Shown: piece after piece, positions 8,634-16,297 of the stretch | Position numbering within the stretch: position 1 is the stretch's first letter | Layout: every line of letters begins with the position of its first letter | From: Candidatus Faecalibacterium faecipullorum | GTDB lineage: Bacteria > Bacillota > Clostridia > Oscillospirales > Ruminococcaceae | NCBI GenBank assembly: GCA_019118985.1 | Contig: DWXX01000030.1 | Location: forward strand, 1 to 20,479 | Reading direction: 5' to 3' | DNA: 20,479 bases | The notes under the pieces: model-generated | What the model saw: only the letters and a program-made list of their open reading frames with translations | What the model was told of the DNA's origin: nothing | The model's database searches: none | Program-made: the position numbers and the translations under genes

Positions 8634-8659
8634 CCGGCTGAATGTAAAATCTCTGTAAA
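8620..8659 (-). promoter_or_regulatory. Candidate Pho boxes upstream of the phosphate operon
   Basis: On the minus strand three exact TTTACA hexamers occur at 8659-8654, 8648-8643 and 8625-8620. The first two are in 11-base register; the third is offset by 23 bases, about two turns. Bacillus PhoP binds direct TT(A/T/C)ACA repeats at about 11-bp spacing. The repeats overlap the weak -35 region of the proximal promoter, a fitting place for activation. Confidence 0.6.
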
Positions 8660-8694
8660 GCACAGTTTACATAAAGCCCGACGTCCGCGTATCC

Positions 8695-8723
8695 AGTATA
8701 GCCGACGGCGCCCCGGCGCGCAA
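8695..8723 (-). promoter_or_regulatory. Distal promoter of the phosphate operon
   Basis: TTGCGC (8723-8718) and TATACT (8700-8695) are 17 bases apart on the minus strand. The -10 box and its surroundings (CAGTATAG on the plus strand) are the same as in the proximal promoter. It could give basal transcription, with a transcript that crosses the Pho boxes. Confidence 0.5.
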
Positions 8724-8747
8724 GGGAGAAAAATGCGGGGAGGGGAA

Positions 8748-8776
8748 TTGTATTCCCGCCCGGTTTTGATTATAAT
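8748..8776 (+). promoter_or_regulatory. Promoter of the hprK-murB-rapZ-whiA-dnaE run
   Basis: A perfect TATAAT (8771-8776) is preceded at 17 bases by TTGTAT (8748-8753). The start should be near 8783, giving a leader of about 83 nt. The promoter diverges from the phosphate operon promoters, with about 25 bases between it and the distal one. Confidence 0.75.
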
Positions 8777-8826
8777 ATAAAAAATGGGAAATTGCGCACA
8801 GCCTGCAAGTCCCGACCGAAACGGAT

Positions 8827-8845
8827 GGGCCGCCCGCCGCGGCCC
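8827..8845 (+). other. GC hairpin in the hprK leader
   Basis: GGGCCGC (8827-8833) and GCGGCCC (8839-8845) form a perfect 7-bp GC stem with the 5-nt loop CCGCC. The stem ends 6 nt before the GGGAGGA ribosome site of hprK (8852-8858). No T tract follows, so it is not a terminator; it may affect translation or mRNA stability. Confidence 0.5.
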
Positions 8846-8865
8846 GCCACAGGGAGGATACAAGG

Positions 8866-9801
8866 ATGGATAATTTTACTATCTCGCTCGCCAAGCTCAC
8901 CGAGCGCGTCAACATGGAAGTGGTCTACGCCCCCTGCGAGCTGAGCCGGATCAACGTGGAGATCGCGGAGGTCAACCGCCCGGGCCTGTTCCTGGCCGGC
9001 TACTATGAGTTTTTCGACAACCTCCGGCTGCAGATCATGGGCCTGGCCGAGATCAACTTCCTCTCGGTGCAGTCGGCCGCCCGCCGGTACGAAGCGCTGG
9101 ACCGCCTGTTCGGCCAGAAGCCGCCGGCCGTCATCGTCTCCCGCAGCGACGAGCTGGAGCCCTTCCCCGAGATGGTGGAGCTGGCGCAGAAATATAAGGT
9201 GGCGCTGCTGCGCTCCAACGAGGCGACCTGCGTTCTGATGGGCAGTCTGCTGAGCGTGCTGAACATGGAGCTGGCCCCCCGCATCACCCGGCACGGCGTG
9301 CTGGTGGAAGTCTACGGCGAGGGCATCCTGCTGCTGGGCGACAGCGGCATCGGCAAGAGCGAGCTGGCCATCGAGCTGGTCAAGCGGGGCCACCGCCTGG
9401 TGGCCGACGACGCCGTCGAGCTGCGCAAGGTCTCCAACCGGCAGATCATGGGCACCGCGCCCGAGAACATCCGCCACTTCATCGAGCTGCGGGGGGTGGG
9501 GCTGATCAACGTCTCCCGTGTGTACGGCGCCGGCGCGGTCAAGGTGACCGAGACGGTCGATTTGGTGGTCGAGCTGCGCGCGTGGGACCCCGCCAAAAAC
9601 TACCAGCGCACCGGCCTTGAGAACGAATACTACGAGATCCTGGGGGTCAAGATCCCCAGCACCGAGATCCCCGTCTCCCCCGGGCGGAACCTGGCGGTGG
9701 TCATCGAGACCGCGGCCATCAACAACCGCCAGAAGAAGATGGGCTACAACGCCGCCAAGGACCTGCTGACCCGCCTGGGCCTTGATGCCGACGTGGACTG
9801 A
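8866..9801 (+). CDS. hprK: HPr kinase/phosphorylase
   Basis: This 311-residue bifunctional enzyme phosphorylates HPr at its regulatory serine in an ATP- or pyrophosphate-dependent way and also removes that phosphate. It is the central switch of carbon catabolite control in Firmicutes. The N-terminal domain covers about 1-130. The catalytic domain has His143 in TRHGVLVEVYG, the Walker A loop GDSGIGKS (158-165), DDAVE after the next strand, and the family signature around IELRGVGLINVSRVYG (206-221), then IPVSPGRN (268-275). The length is typical. GGGAGGA lies 7 nt before the ATG. It leads a run of five genes on the plus strand and is followed by murB after 11 nt. A GC hairpin lies directly before its ribosome site. 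Confidence 0.96.
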   Translation: MDNFTISLAKLTERVNMEVVYAPCELSRINVEIAEVNRPGLFLAGYYEFFDNLRLQIMGLAEINFLSVQSAARRYEALDRLFGQKPPAVIVSRSDELEPFPEMVELAQKYKVALLRSNEATCVLMGSLLSVLNMELAPRITRHGVLVEVYGEGILLLGDSGIGKSELAIELVKRGHRLVADDAVELRKVSNRQIMGTAPENIRHFIELRGVGLINVSRVYGAGAVKVTETVDLVVELRAWDPAKNYQRTGLENEYYEILGVKIPSTEIPVSPGRNLAVVIETAAINNRQKKMGYNAAKDLLTRLGLDADVD

Positions 9802-9812
9802 GAGGGAAGAGC

Positions 9813-10739
9813 TTGAGAGACACTGCGATCGACACATTGAAAGCCCGGCTGGATGCAGCCGGCATCCCTTATAAAGAACAGGAGCCCCTGGCCGCCCACG
9901 CCACCTTCAGGATCGGCGGGCCGGCGGCGGTCTTTGTCCAGCCGGAGGGGGAGGGGGCGCTCTGCCGCGCCGTCGCCCTGTGCAGAGAGCTGGCCGTGCC
10001 CTATTACATCCTGGGCAACGGCAGCAACGTCCTGTTTGGGGACGGCGGCTTTGCCGGCGCGGTCATCTGCCTGGCCGGCATGCCGGGCGAGGCCGTGGCG
10101 GAGGAGGGGAATATCCTCTCTGCCCCGGCCTGGCTGCCCCTCAGCGCGCTGTGCGCCGCCGCGCTGCGCGCCGGGCTGACCGGGCTGGAATTTGCCTACG
10201 GCATCCCCGGCACGGTGGGGGGCGCCGTCTACATGAACGCCGGCGCGTACGGCGGCGAGATGAAGGACGTCCTGGTGTCGGTGCGCCAGCTGACCGCCGG
10301 CGGCGAAGTGGTCGAGACCCCCGCCGCCGCGCTGGACCTGGGCTACCGCCACAGCGTCTTTGAGACAAGCGGCGGCTGCATCCTCTCGGCGCGGGTGCGG
10401 CTGGCCCCCGGGGACCGGGCGGCCATCGCCGCCAAAATGGAGGAACTGATGGGCCGCCGCCGCGACAAGCAGCCGCTGGATAAGCCCAGCGCCGGCAGCA
10501 CCTTCAAGCGGCCGGCGGGGGCCTTCGCCGGGGCGCTGATCGATCAGTGCGGGCTGCGGGGCTACCGCCATGGCGGCGCCGCCGTCAGCAACAAGCACTG
10601 CGGCTTTGTGGTCAACCTCGGCGGCGCCAGCTGCGCCGACGTGCTGGCTCTGTGCGACGAGGTCAGCCGCATCGTCCGCGAAAAGACCGGCTACACCCTC
10701 GAAAAGGAGATCCGGGTGGTCGAGCGGCTGCCCGGGTGA
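9813..10739 (+). CDS. murB: UDP-N-acetylenolpyruvoylglucosamine reductase
   Basis: This 308-residue FAD enzyme uses NADPH to reduce the enolpyruvyl group to lactate, forming UDP-MurNAc for peptidoglycan in the cytoplasm. The FAD-binding region shows ATFRIGGPA (30-38), ILGNGSNVLF (67-76) and the segment YGIPGTVGGAVYMNAGAYGG (129-148). The C-terminal substrate domain has SAGSTFKRP, whose Ser229 is the likely proton donor, and LEKEIRVV with the conserved Glu299. Its length fits the shorter Firmicutes (type II) MurB. The start codon is TTG at 9813, chosen because GAGGG lies 6 nt upstream and the next in-frame ATG lies inside the conserved FAD domain. It follows hprK by 11 nt. Confidence 0.95.
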   Translation: MRDTAIDTLKARLDAAGIPYKEQEPLAAHATFRIGGPAAVFVQPEGEGALCRAVALCRELAVPYYILGNGSNVLFGDGGFAGAVICLAGMPGEAVAEEGNILSAPAWLPLSALCAAALRAGLTGLEFAYGIPGTVGGAVYMNAGAYGGEMKDVLVSVRQLTAGGEVVETPAAALDLGYRHSVFETSGGCILSARVRLAPGDRAAIAAKMEELMGRRRDKQPLDKPSAGSTFKRPAGAFAGALIDQCGLRGYRHGGAAVSNKHCGFVVNLGGASCADVLALCDEVSRIVREKTGYTLEKEIRVVERLPG

Positions 10740-10777
10740 CGCCCCCGCCGCGCGCGAAAGGAAAGGAGAAAGACAGG

Positions 10778-11641
10778 ATGGAACTGCTGATCGTCAGCGG
10801 GCTGTCCGGCTCGGGCAAGTCGGTCTCGATGAACGCCCTGGAGGACATCGGCTATTTCTGCATGGACAATATCCCCGCCTGGCTGCTGGCCAAGATCGTG
10901 GCCTTCTCCCGCGCGGGGGACAGCCAGCTGGACCGGGTGGCCATCTCGATGGACGTGCGGGGCTGCCGCAGCCGGCAGGAGGTCTGCGAGGCGCTGGACC
11001 AGCTGGACCTGCAGCGGACCCCCTACAAGATCCTCTTCCTGGACGCGTCGGACGAGGTGCTCTGCCGCCGGTACAAGGAGACCCGCCGCCGCCACCCCAT
11101 CAGCCAGGCGGAGGACATCCCCACCGTCGAGGCGCTGGCCAAAGAGCGGGAGATCCTGCGCCCCCTGCTGGACCGGGCGGACTATGTCATCGACACGAGC
11201 CTTCTGTCCACCGCCCAGAATAAGGAGCGGATCTGCGACCTGTTTTTGCCGGGGGGCGGGGCAAAAGCCGCCATGCGGCTGACCGTCATGTCCTTCGGCT
11301 TCAAGTTCGGGCTGCCGGGGGAGGCGGACCTGGTACTGGACGTCCGCTGCCTGCCCAACCCCTTCTATGTGCCGCAGCTCAAGCACAAGACCGGGCTGGA
11401 CCAGGAGGTGGCGGACTACGTCATGAGCTTTGAAGCCTCGCGGGAGCTTTTGGCCCGCATCGAGTACCTGTTGGACTACGCCCTGCCCCTCTATGTGCGG
11501 GAGGGCAAGAGCGAGCTGACCATCGCGGTGGGCTGCACCGGCGGCAAGCACCGCTCCATCACCTTTGCCCGCAAGATCGCGGACTACTGCCAGAAACTGG
11601 GCTACGCCACCAGCACCCAGCACCGGGACGCCGCCCGCTGA
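10778..11641 (+). CDS. rapZ: RNase adapter RapZ / nucleotide-binding protein YvcJ
   Basis: This 287-residue P-loop protein belongs to the RapZ/YvcJ family. In E. coli RapZ directs RNase E to the small RNA GlmZ and senses glucosamine-6-phosphate; in Firmicutes YvcJ hydrolyses GTP and its exact role is less clear. The Walker A loop is GLSGSGKS (8-15), followed by CMDNIP (28-33). The C-terminal domain has MSFGFKFGLP (171-180), LDVRCLPNPFY (187-197) and the signature GCTGGKHRS (252-260). The ATG at 10778 is preceded by AAAGGAG and puts the P-loop at the usual distance from the N terminus. It lies 38 nt after murB and 42 nt before whiA; the yvcK gene often found between rapZ and whiA is absent here. 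Confidence 0.95.
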   Translation: MELLIVSGLSGSGKSVSMNALEDIGYFCMDNIPAWLLAKIVAFSRAGDSQLDRVAISMDVRGCRSRQEVCEALDQLDLQRTPYKILFLDASDEVLCRRYKETRRRHPISQAEDIPTVEALAKEREILRPLLDRADYVIDTSLLSTAQNKERICDLFLPGGGAKAAMRLTVMSFGFKFGLPGEADLVLDVRCLPNPFYVPQLKHKTGLDQEVADYVMSFEASRELLARIEYLLDYALPLYVREGKSELTIAVGCTGGKHRSITFARKIADYCQKLGYATSTQHRDAAR

Positions 11642-11683
11642 AACGAAAGACCAAAAGACCAACTGAAAGAAAGGGGACAGGGC

Positions 11684-12607
11684 ATGAGCTTTGCCTCTGC
11701 GGCCAGAAGCGAGATCGCCGCACGCCAGCCCGCGGGGGACAGAGCCCTGCGGGCGGCCTGCTACGGCCTGGCCTGTTTTGCCAAACGATTCGATGCAAAC
11801 GGCCTGCTCATCCAGACCGAACAGGAACAGACCGCCGGCTATGCCCGGCGGTGTTTTGCCGGCTGCGGCATCGGCGGCGCCGTCCGCTGTCGGGACCACG
11901 CCAGCGGCCCGGTGTACGAGTTCTGCATCGACGCGCCGGACGAGGCGGCGCGGATGCACGCCCTCTTCGGCACCACCGGGCGGGAGCTCAGCCTGCAGAT
12001 CGACCCTCGGCTGCTCGAGGGCAGGGGGTGCCTCGGCGCCTACATCGGGGCGGCGTTTTTGTGCTGCGGCACCGTCACCGACCCGCAGAAGGGCTACCAT
12101 CTCGAGTTCACCACCCCCCGCACCAACCTCGCGCGGGACTTCGAGGGGCTTTTGGCCGAGCATGAGTTCGCCCCCCGGCGCAGCCGCCGCAAGGGGGTCA
12201 ACGTCGTCTACCTGAAAGCCTGTGCCCATATCCAGGCGCTGCTGCTCTTCATGGGGGCGGAGGAAGCCGCCGGCCGGATGGAGCGCCAGAGCGCCGTCCG
12301 CTCGGTCCGCAACCGGGTCAACCGCACCACCAACTGTGAGACCGCCAACCTCGGCAAGACGGTGCGGGCCAACGCCGCGGCGGTGCGGGCGCTGCGCTAC
12401 CTCGAAGAGCAGGACGCCCTCGACGCCCTGCCCGAGCCGCTGCGCGAGACCGCCCGCAAGCGGCTGGCCTACCCCGAGCTGTCCCTGGCGGCCTTGTGTG
12501 AAACCATCGACCCCCGGCCCAGCAAGTCGGGGCTGGCCCACCGCCTCAAGCGGCTGGAAGAGCTCGCCGCCGACCTGCGGGCCCGAAAGGAAGGGGGAAC
12601 ACCGTGA
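11684..12607 (+). CDS. whiA: WhiA-type DNA-binding regulator
   Basis: This 307-residue protein matches WhiA, which in actinobacteria controls sporulation-septation genes and in Bacillus influences cell division and chromosome segregation. It has the degenerate LAGLIDADG homing-endonuclease-like fold over about residues 20-200, with GCLGAYIGAAFLCCGTVTDP near 115-134 and FTTPRTNLA nearby. The C-terminal helix-turn-helix (about 220-300) shows NRVNRTTNCETANLGKT and the ending PRPSKSGLAHRLKRLEELA. Endonuclease catalytic residues are not expected in this family. The ATG has AAAGGGG 7 nt upstream. Its stop overlaps the dnaE start in a GTGA quartet, so the two are probably translationally coupled. 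Confidence 0.94.
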   Translation: MSFASAARSEIAARQPAGDRALRAACYGLACFAKRFDANGLLIQTEQEQTAGYARRCFAGCGIGGAVRCRDHASGPVYEFCIDAPDEAARMHALFGTTGRELSLQIDPRLLEGRGCLGAYIGAAFLCCGTVTDPQKGYHLEFTTPRTNLARDFEGLLAEHEFAPRRSRRKGVNVVYLKACAHIQALLLFMGAEEAAGRMERQSAVRSVRNRVNRTTNCETANLGKTVRANAAAVRALRYLEEQDALDALPEPLRETARKRLAYPELSLAALCETIDPRPSKSGLAHRLKRLEELAADLRARKEGGTP

Positions 12608-15600
12608 GCGATCCCGCCAAGCGCGATTTCGTCCATCTCCACGTACACACCGAATACAGCCTGCTGGACGGCGCCTGCCGGATCGACCAGCTGATGGACC
12701 GGGTCAAAGAGTGCGGCCAGACTGCCGTCGCCTGCACCGACCACGGGGTGATGTACGGCTGCGTGCAGTTTTATAAGGCGGCCAAAAAGGCCGGCATCAA
12801 GCCCATCATCGGCTGCGAGGTGTATGTGGCCACCCGCACCCGCTTCGACAAGGTCAACCGCATCGACGGCAACCACCACCTGATCCTGCTGTGCAAAAAC
12901 GAGACCGGCTACCGCAACCTGATCAAGATGGTGTCGGCGGCCTTCACCGAGGGGTTCTATTCCAAGCCCCGGGTGGACAAGCAGCTGCTCGAGCAGTACC
13001 ACGAGGGGCTCATCTGCCTGTCCGCCTGCCTGGCGGGGGAGGTGCCGCAGGCCCTGCTGGCCGGAGACTATGACCGGGCCCGCGCCGCCGCCCTGTGGTA
13101 CCGCGACCTGTTCGGCCCCGGCAACTATTACATCGAGCTGCAGGACCACGGCCTGGCCGAGGACCCCACCGTCCTGCCCCAGCTGATCCGCCTCGCGCGG
13201 GAGACCGGCATCCCGATGGCCGCCACCAACGACGCCCACTACCTGCGCAAAGAGGACGCCCGGGTGCAGGAGATCCTGCTGTGCATTCAGACCGGCAAGA
13301 CCATCCAGGACGCCGACAAGATGGAGTTCCAGACCGACGAGTTCTACCTCAAGACCACCGACGAGATGTACGACCTCTTCGCCATGGTGCCCGAGGCCTG
13401 CGCCAATACCGTCAAGATCGCCGAACAGTGCAGCTTCGACTTCGACTTCGGCCATACCAAGATACCCTATTACAAGGCCCCCGACGGGATGGACAACCAG
13501 GCCTACTTTGAGCAGCTCTGCTGGCAGGGGCTGGAGCGCCGCTACGGCCCCGACGTCCCCGAGGCCAACAAAGAGCGGCTGCGGTACGAGATCGGCGTCA
13601 TCCGGAGCATGGGGTACACCAACTACTACCTCATCGTTTACGACTATATCAACTACGCCAAAAGCCGGAACATCCCGGTGGGCCCCGGGCGGGGGTCGGG
13701 CGCGGGCAGCATCGCGGCCTACTGCGTCGGCATCACCGACATCGACCCCATCCGCTACCAGCTGATCTTCGAGCGGTTTTTGAACCCCGAGCGGGTCAGC
13801 ATGCCCGACTTCGACGTCGACTTCTGCTACGAGCGCCGGCAGGAGGTCATCGACTATGTCAACCGCAAGTACGGCGCCGACCATGTGGCCCAAATCGTCA
13901 CCTTCGGCACCATGGCCGCCCGCAACGCCATCCGGGACGTCGGGCGGGTGATGGGGCTGCCCTACCAGAGCGTGGACACGGTGGCAAAGCAGGTGCCGAT
14001 GGAGCTCAAGATGACCCTCAAGCGGGCGCTGGAGGTCTCCTCCGAGCTGAAAAAGATGTACGACGCCGACCCGCAGGTCAAAGAGCTGATCGACACCGCC
14101 GCCAAGGTGGAGGGGATGCCCCGCCACGCCTCCACCCACGCGGCGGGCGTGGTCATCACCCCCGAGCCGGTGGACCACTACCTGCCCCTCGCCACCAACG
14201 ACGGACTGCCGGTCACCCAGTTCAACATGACCGAGATCGAAGAGCTCGGCCTGCTCAAGATGGACTTTCTGGGCCTGCGCACCCTCACCGTCATCCGGGA
14301 CGCCGAGACGGCGGTGCAAAGGCGCGACCCTGCCTTCTCGATGGCCAGGCTGGACTACGACGACAAGGCTACCTACCAGATGCTGGGCCGCGGCGAGACC
14401 GAGGGCGTGTTCCAGCTCGAATCCACCGGGATGCGGCAGGTGCTGATGGGCCTGCAGCCCGAGAACCTCGAGGACGTCATCGCCCTCATCAGCCTTTACC
14501 GCCCCGGCCCGATGGAGTCCATCCCCACCTACCTGCGCAACCGCCACCAGCCCGACAAGATCCGCTACAAGACCCCGCAGCTGGCCCATATCCTGGACGT
14601 CACCAACGGCTGCATCGTCTATCAGGAGCAGGTGATGCAGATCTTCCGGGAGCTGGCCGGCTTCTCCTTCGGGCAGGCGGACAACGTCCGTCGCGCCATG
14701 AGCAAGAAAAAGCACGCCGTCATGGAGGCCGAGCGGGAGCACTTCATCCACGGCTGCACCGAGCCGGGCCACGAGTGCCCGGGGTGCGTGGCCAACGGCA
14801 TCCCCGAACAGGTCGCCAACGAGATCTACGACGAGATGTCCAGCTTCGCCTCCTACGCCTTCAACAAGAGCCACGCGGCCTGCTATGCCTATGTCGCCTA
14901 CCAGACCGCCTACCTCAAGTGCCACTACCCGGCCGAGTTCATGGCAGCCCTGCTGACCAGCGTGCTGGACAACACCGACAAGGTGATCGAGTATTCGGCC
15001 GAGTGCGCCCGCCTCGGCATCAAGGTGCTGCCGCCCGACATCAACATCTCGGGGGGCGGCTTCACCGCCGACGGCAGCGGGCAGATCCGCTTCGGGCTCA
15101 ACGCCGTCAAGAATGTCGGCCGCAGCCTGATCGAACATGTGGTGGCCGAGCGGCAGGACCGGCCCTTCGCGAGCCTCTACGACTTCTGCAAGCGGATGCG
15201 CGGCAACGAGCTCAACCGCCGCGCGGTGGAGTGCCTGATCCGGGCCGGCGCCTTCGACTGCATGGGCGCCACCCGCCGCAGCCAGGTGGAGGCGGTGGAG
15301 GGCATCCTCAAAAGCGTCGAAAACGACGCCCGCCGCAACCTGGACGGGCAGCTCGACCTCTTCGCCGTCCTGGGCGGCGGGGGAGGGGAGTCTGCACAGG
15401 ACGAGGGCTATGCCCTCCCCGCCCTGCCCGAGTACCCCCACGCCGAGCTGCTGCGGATGGAAAAGGAGGTCAGCGGCCTCTACCTGTCCGGCCACCCGCT
15501 GGACGCCTACCGGGAGCAGTCGGCCCGTTACGCCTCCCACACCATCAAGGCGCTGACCGGCGAGGAGGCGCACGCCCTGGACAACGCCCACGTGCGGATC

Positions 15601-16107
15601 GTCTGCACGGTGGTCAAGAACCGGATGATGACCACCAAGAACAACTCGATGATGGCCTTCACCAGCGTCGAGGACCTGACCGGCACCATGGAGGTGATCG
15701 TCTTCCCCCGGGTGCTGGACACCTTCCGGGACGCTTTGCAGGAGAACGCCGTCGTGGTCATCGACGGGCGGCTGTCGGTGCGGGAGGACGAGCCCGCCAA
15801 GCTGATGGCCGAGACCATCGTCCCCATCGACCGGTACGACCCCGCCGCCCCCGGCGCCTACCGCCCCGACCCGGTCCGCCAGGCCCCCAAGCGGGTCTAC
15901 ATCCGCCTGCCCTCCCGCCGCAGCAGGGAATACGACAAGGTCGTCAACCTGCTGGAGATCTTCGACGGGGACATCCCGGTCATCCTCTACCTGTGCGACG
16001 TCAAGCAGAAGCTGGCCGTGCCCCGCCGGCTGTACACCTCGGGCCACCCGCTGTTCTACCAGGAGCTGGACCGCCTGCTGGGCGAGGGCAATGTTGCAAC
16101 AAAATGA
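12604..16107 (+). CDS. dnaE: DNA polymerase III subunit alpha (DnaE)
   Basis: This 1167-residue C-family polymerase is the DnaE type. The N-terminal PHP domain starts HLHVHTEYSLLDG (11-23), with further metal-ligand-like motifs CTDHG and AATNDAHY. The palm carries GPGRGSGAGS (360-369), then PDFDVDF (401-407) and KMDFLG (Asp554), which supply the three catalytic aspartates. YAFNKSHAACYAYVAYQTAY (751-770) is the conserved finger region. An OB-fold near residues 995-1040 (VRIVCTVVKNRM, then EDLTGTMEVIVFP) should bind single-stranded DNA. It lacks the inserted exonuclease of PolC. A Cys/His cluster at 718-728 (Cys718, His723, Cys725, Cys728) could bind zinc. The start is GTG at 12604, with GGAAGGGGG upstream, overlapping the whiA stop. 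No clear terminator follows. Confidence 0.96.
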   Translation: MSDPAKRDFVHLHVHTEYSLLDGACRIDQLMDRVKECGQTAVACTDHGVMYGCVQFYKAAKKAGIKPIIGCEVYVATRTRFDKVNRIDGNHHLILLCKNETGYRNLIKMVSAAFTEGFYSKPRVDKQLLEQYHEGLICLSACLAGEVPQALLAGDYDRARAAALWYRDLFGPGNYYIELQDHGLAEDPTVLPQLIRLARETGIPMAATNDAHYLRKEDARVQEILLCIQTGKTIQDADKMEFQTDEFYLKTTDEMYDLFAMVPEACANTVKIAEQCSFDFDFGHTKIPYYKAPDGMDNQAYFEQLCWQGLERRYGPDVPEANKERLRYEIGVIRSMGYTNYYLIVYDYINYAKSRNIPVGPGRGSGAGSIAAYCVGITDIDPIRYQLIFERFLNPERVSMPDFDVDFCYERRQEVIDYVNRKYGADHVAQIVTFGTMAARNAIRDVGRVMGLPYQSVDTVAKQVPMELKMTLKRALEVSSELKKMYDADPQVKELIDTAAKVEGMPRHASTHAAGVVITPEPVDHYLPLATNDGLPVTQFNMTEIEELGLLKMDFLGLRTLTVIRDAETAVQRRDPAFSMARLDYDDKATYQMLGRGETEGVFQLESTGMRQVLMGLQPENLEDVIALISLYRPGPMESIPTYLRNRHQPDKIRYKTPQLAHILDVTNGCIVYQEQVMQIFRELAGFSFGQADNVRRAMSKKKHAVMEAEREHFIHGCTEPGHECPGCVANGIPEQVANEIYDEMSSFASYAFNKSHAACYAYVAYQTAYLKCHYPAEFMAALLTSVLDNTDKVIEYSAECARLGIKVLPPDINISGGGFTADGSGQIRFGLNAVKNVGRSLIEHVVAERQDRPFASLYDFCKRMRGNELNRRAVECLIRAGAFDCMGATRRSQVEAVEGILKSVENDARRNLDGQLDLFAVLGGGGGESAQDEGYALPALPEYPHAELLRMEKEVSGLYLSGHPLDAYREQSARYASHTIKALTGEEAHALDNAHVRIVCTVVKNRMMTTKNNSMMAFTSVEDLTGTMEVIVFPRVLDTFRDALQENAVVVIDGRLSVREDEPAKLMAETIVPIDRYDPAAPGAYRPDPVRQAPKRVYIRLPSRRSREYDKVVNLLEIFDGDIPVILYLCDVKQKLAVPRRLYTSGHPLFYQELDRLLGEGNVATK

Positions 16108-16140
16108 CAGGTATGTGAGTGAATCGGGGCGGGTGGCCTG

Positions 16141-16169
16141 TTTTCAAATGGAAGGAAATGTGCTATAAT
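16141..16169 (+). promoter_or_regulatory. Promoter of pfkA
   Basis: A perfect TATAAT (16164-16169) is preceded by TGC (extended -10) and, at 17 bases, by TTTTCA (16141-16146, four of six matches). Transcription should start near 16176, giving an untranslated leader of about 120 nt. It allows pfkA to be expressed apart from the dnaE run. Confidence 0.75.
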
Positions 16170-16212
16170 GTCCTTGATACGGCAGGGCAGCGCCTTTGCC
16201 GCAGCGCGGCGC

Positions 16213-16231
16213 GGGCGGCAGGGCCCCGCCC
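16213..16231 (+). other. GC hairpin in the pfkA leader
   Basis: GGGCGG (16213-16218) pairs with CCGCCC (16226-16231) across the 7-nt loop CAGGGCC. It lies about 40 nt after the predicted start and 66 nt before the pfkA ATG. No T run follows, so it is not an intrinsic terminator. No known riboswitch was recognised in the leader. Confidence 0.4.
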
Positions 16232-16297
16232 AAGGGAATAAGAAGGTTATGGCTTTATAAAAGGGAAAAGGCATATGTGAATGGGAGGATTTCCACT

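Noticed and set aside
10691..12541. Long minus-strand open frame opposite rapZ and whiA
   Set aside because: Same codon-mirror effect; both plus-strand genes are clear family members with good ribosome sites.
12469..16047. A very long open frame on the minus strand opposite dnaE (almost 1200 codons)
   Set aside because: It is a mirror of the GC-rich codon use of dnaE. Its translation is low in complexity, shows no family motifs, and dnaE itself has unmistakable catalytic motifs.
16108..16145. ACAGG ... CCTGTTTT as a dnaE terminator
   Set aside because: The stem is only 5 bp with a loop of about 25 nt, too weak to call, and it overlaps the pfkA -35 box.
16277..16297. GTG start for pfkA seven codons earlier
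   Set aside because: Its ribosome site is weaker than the GGGAGG before the ATG, and the family usually starts within a few residues of the first strand.
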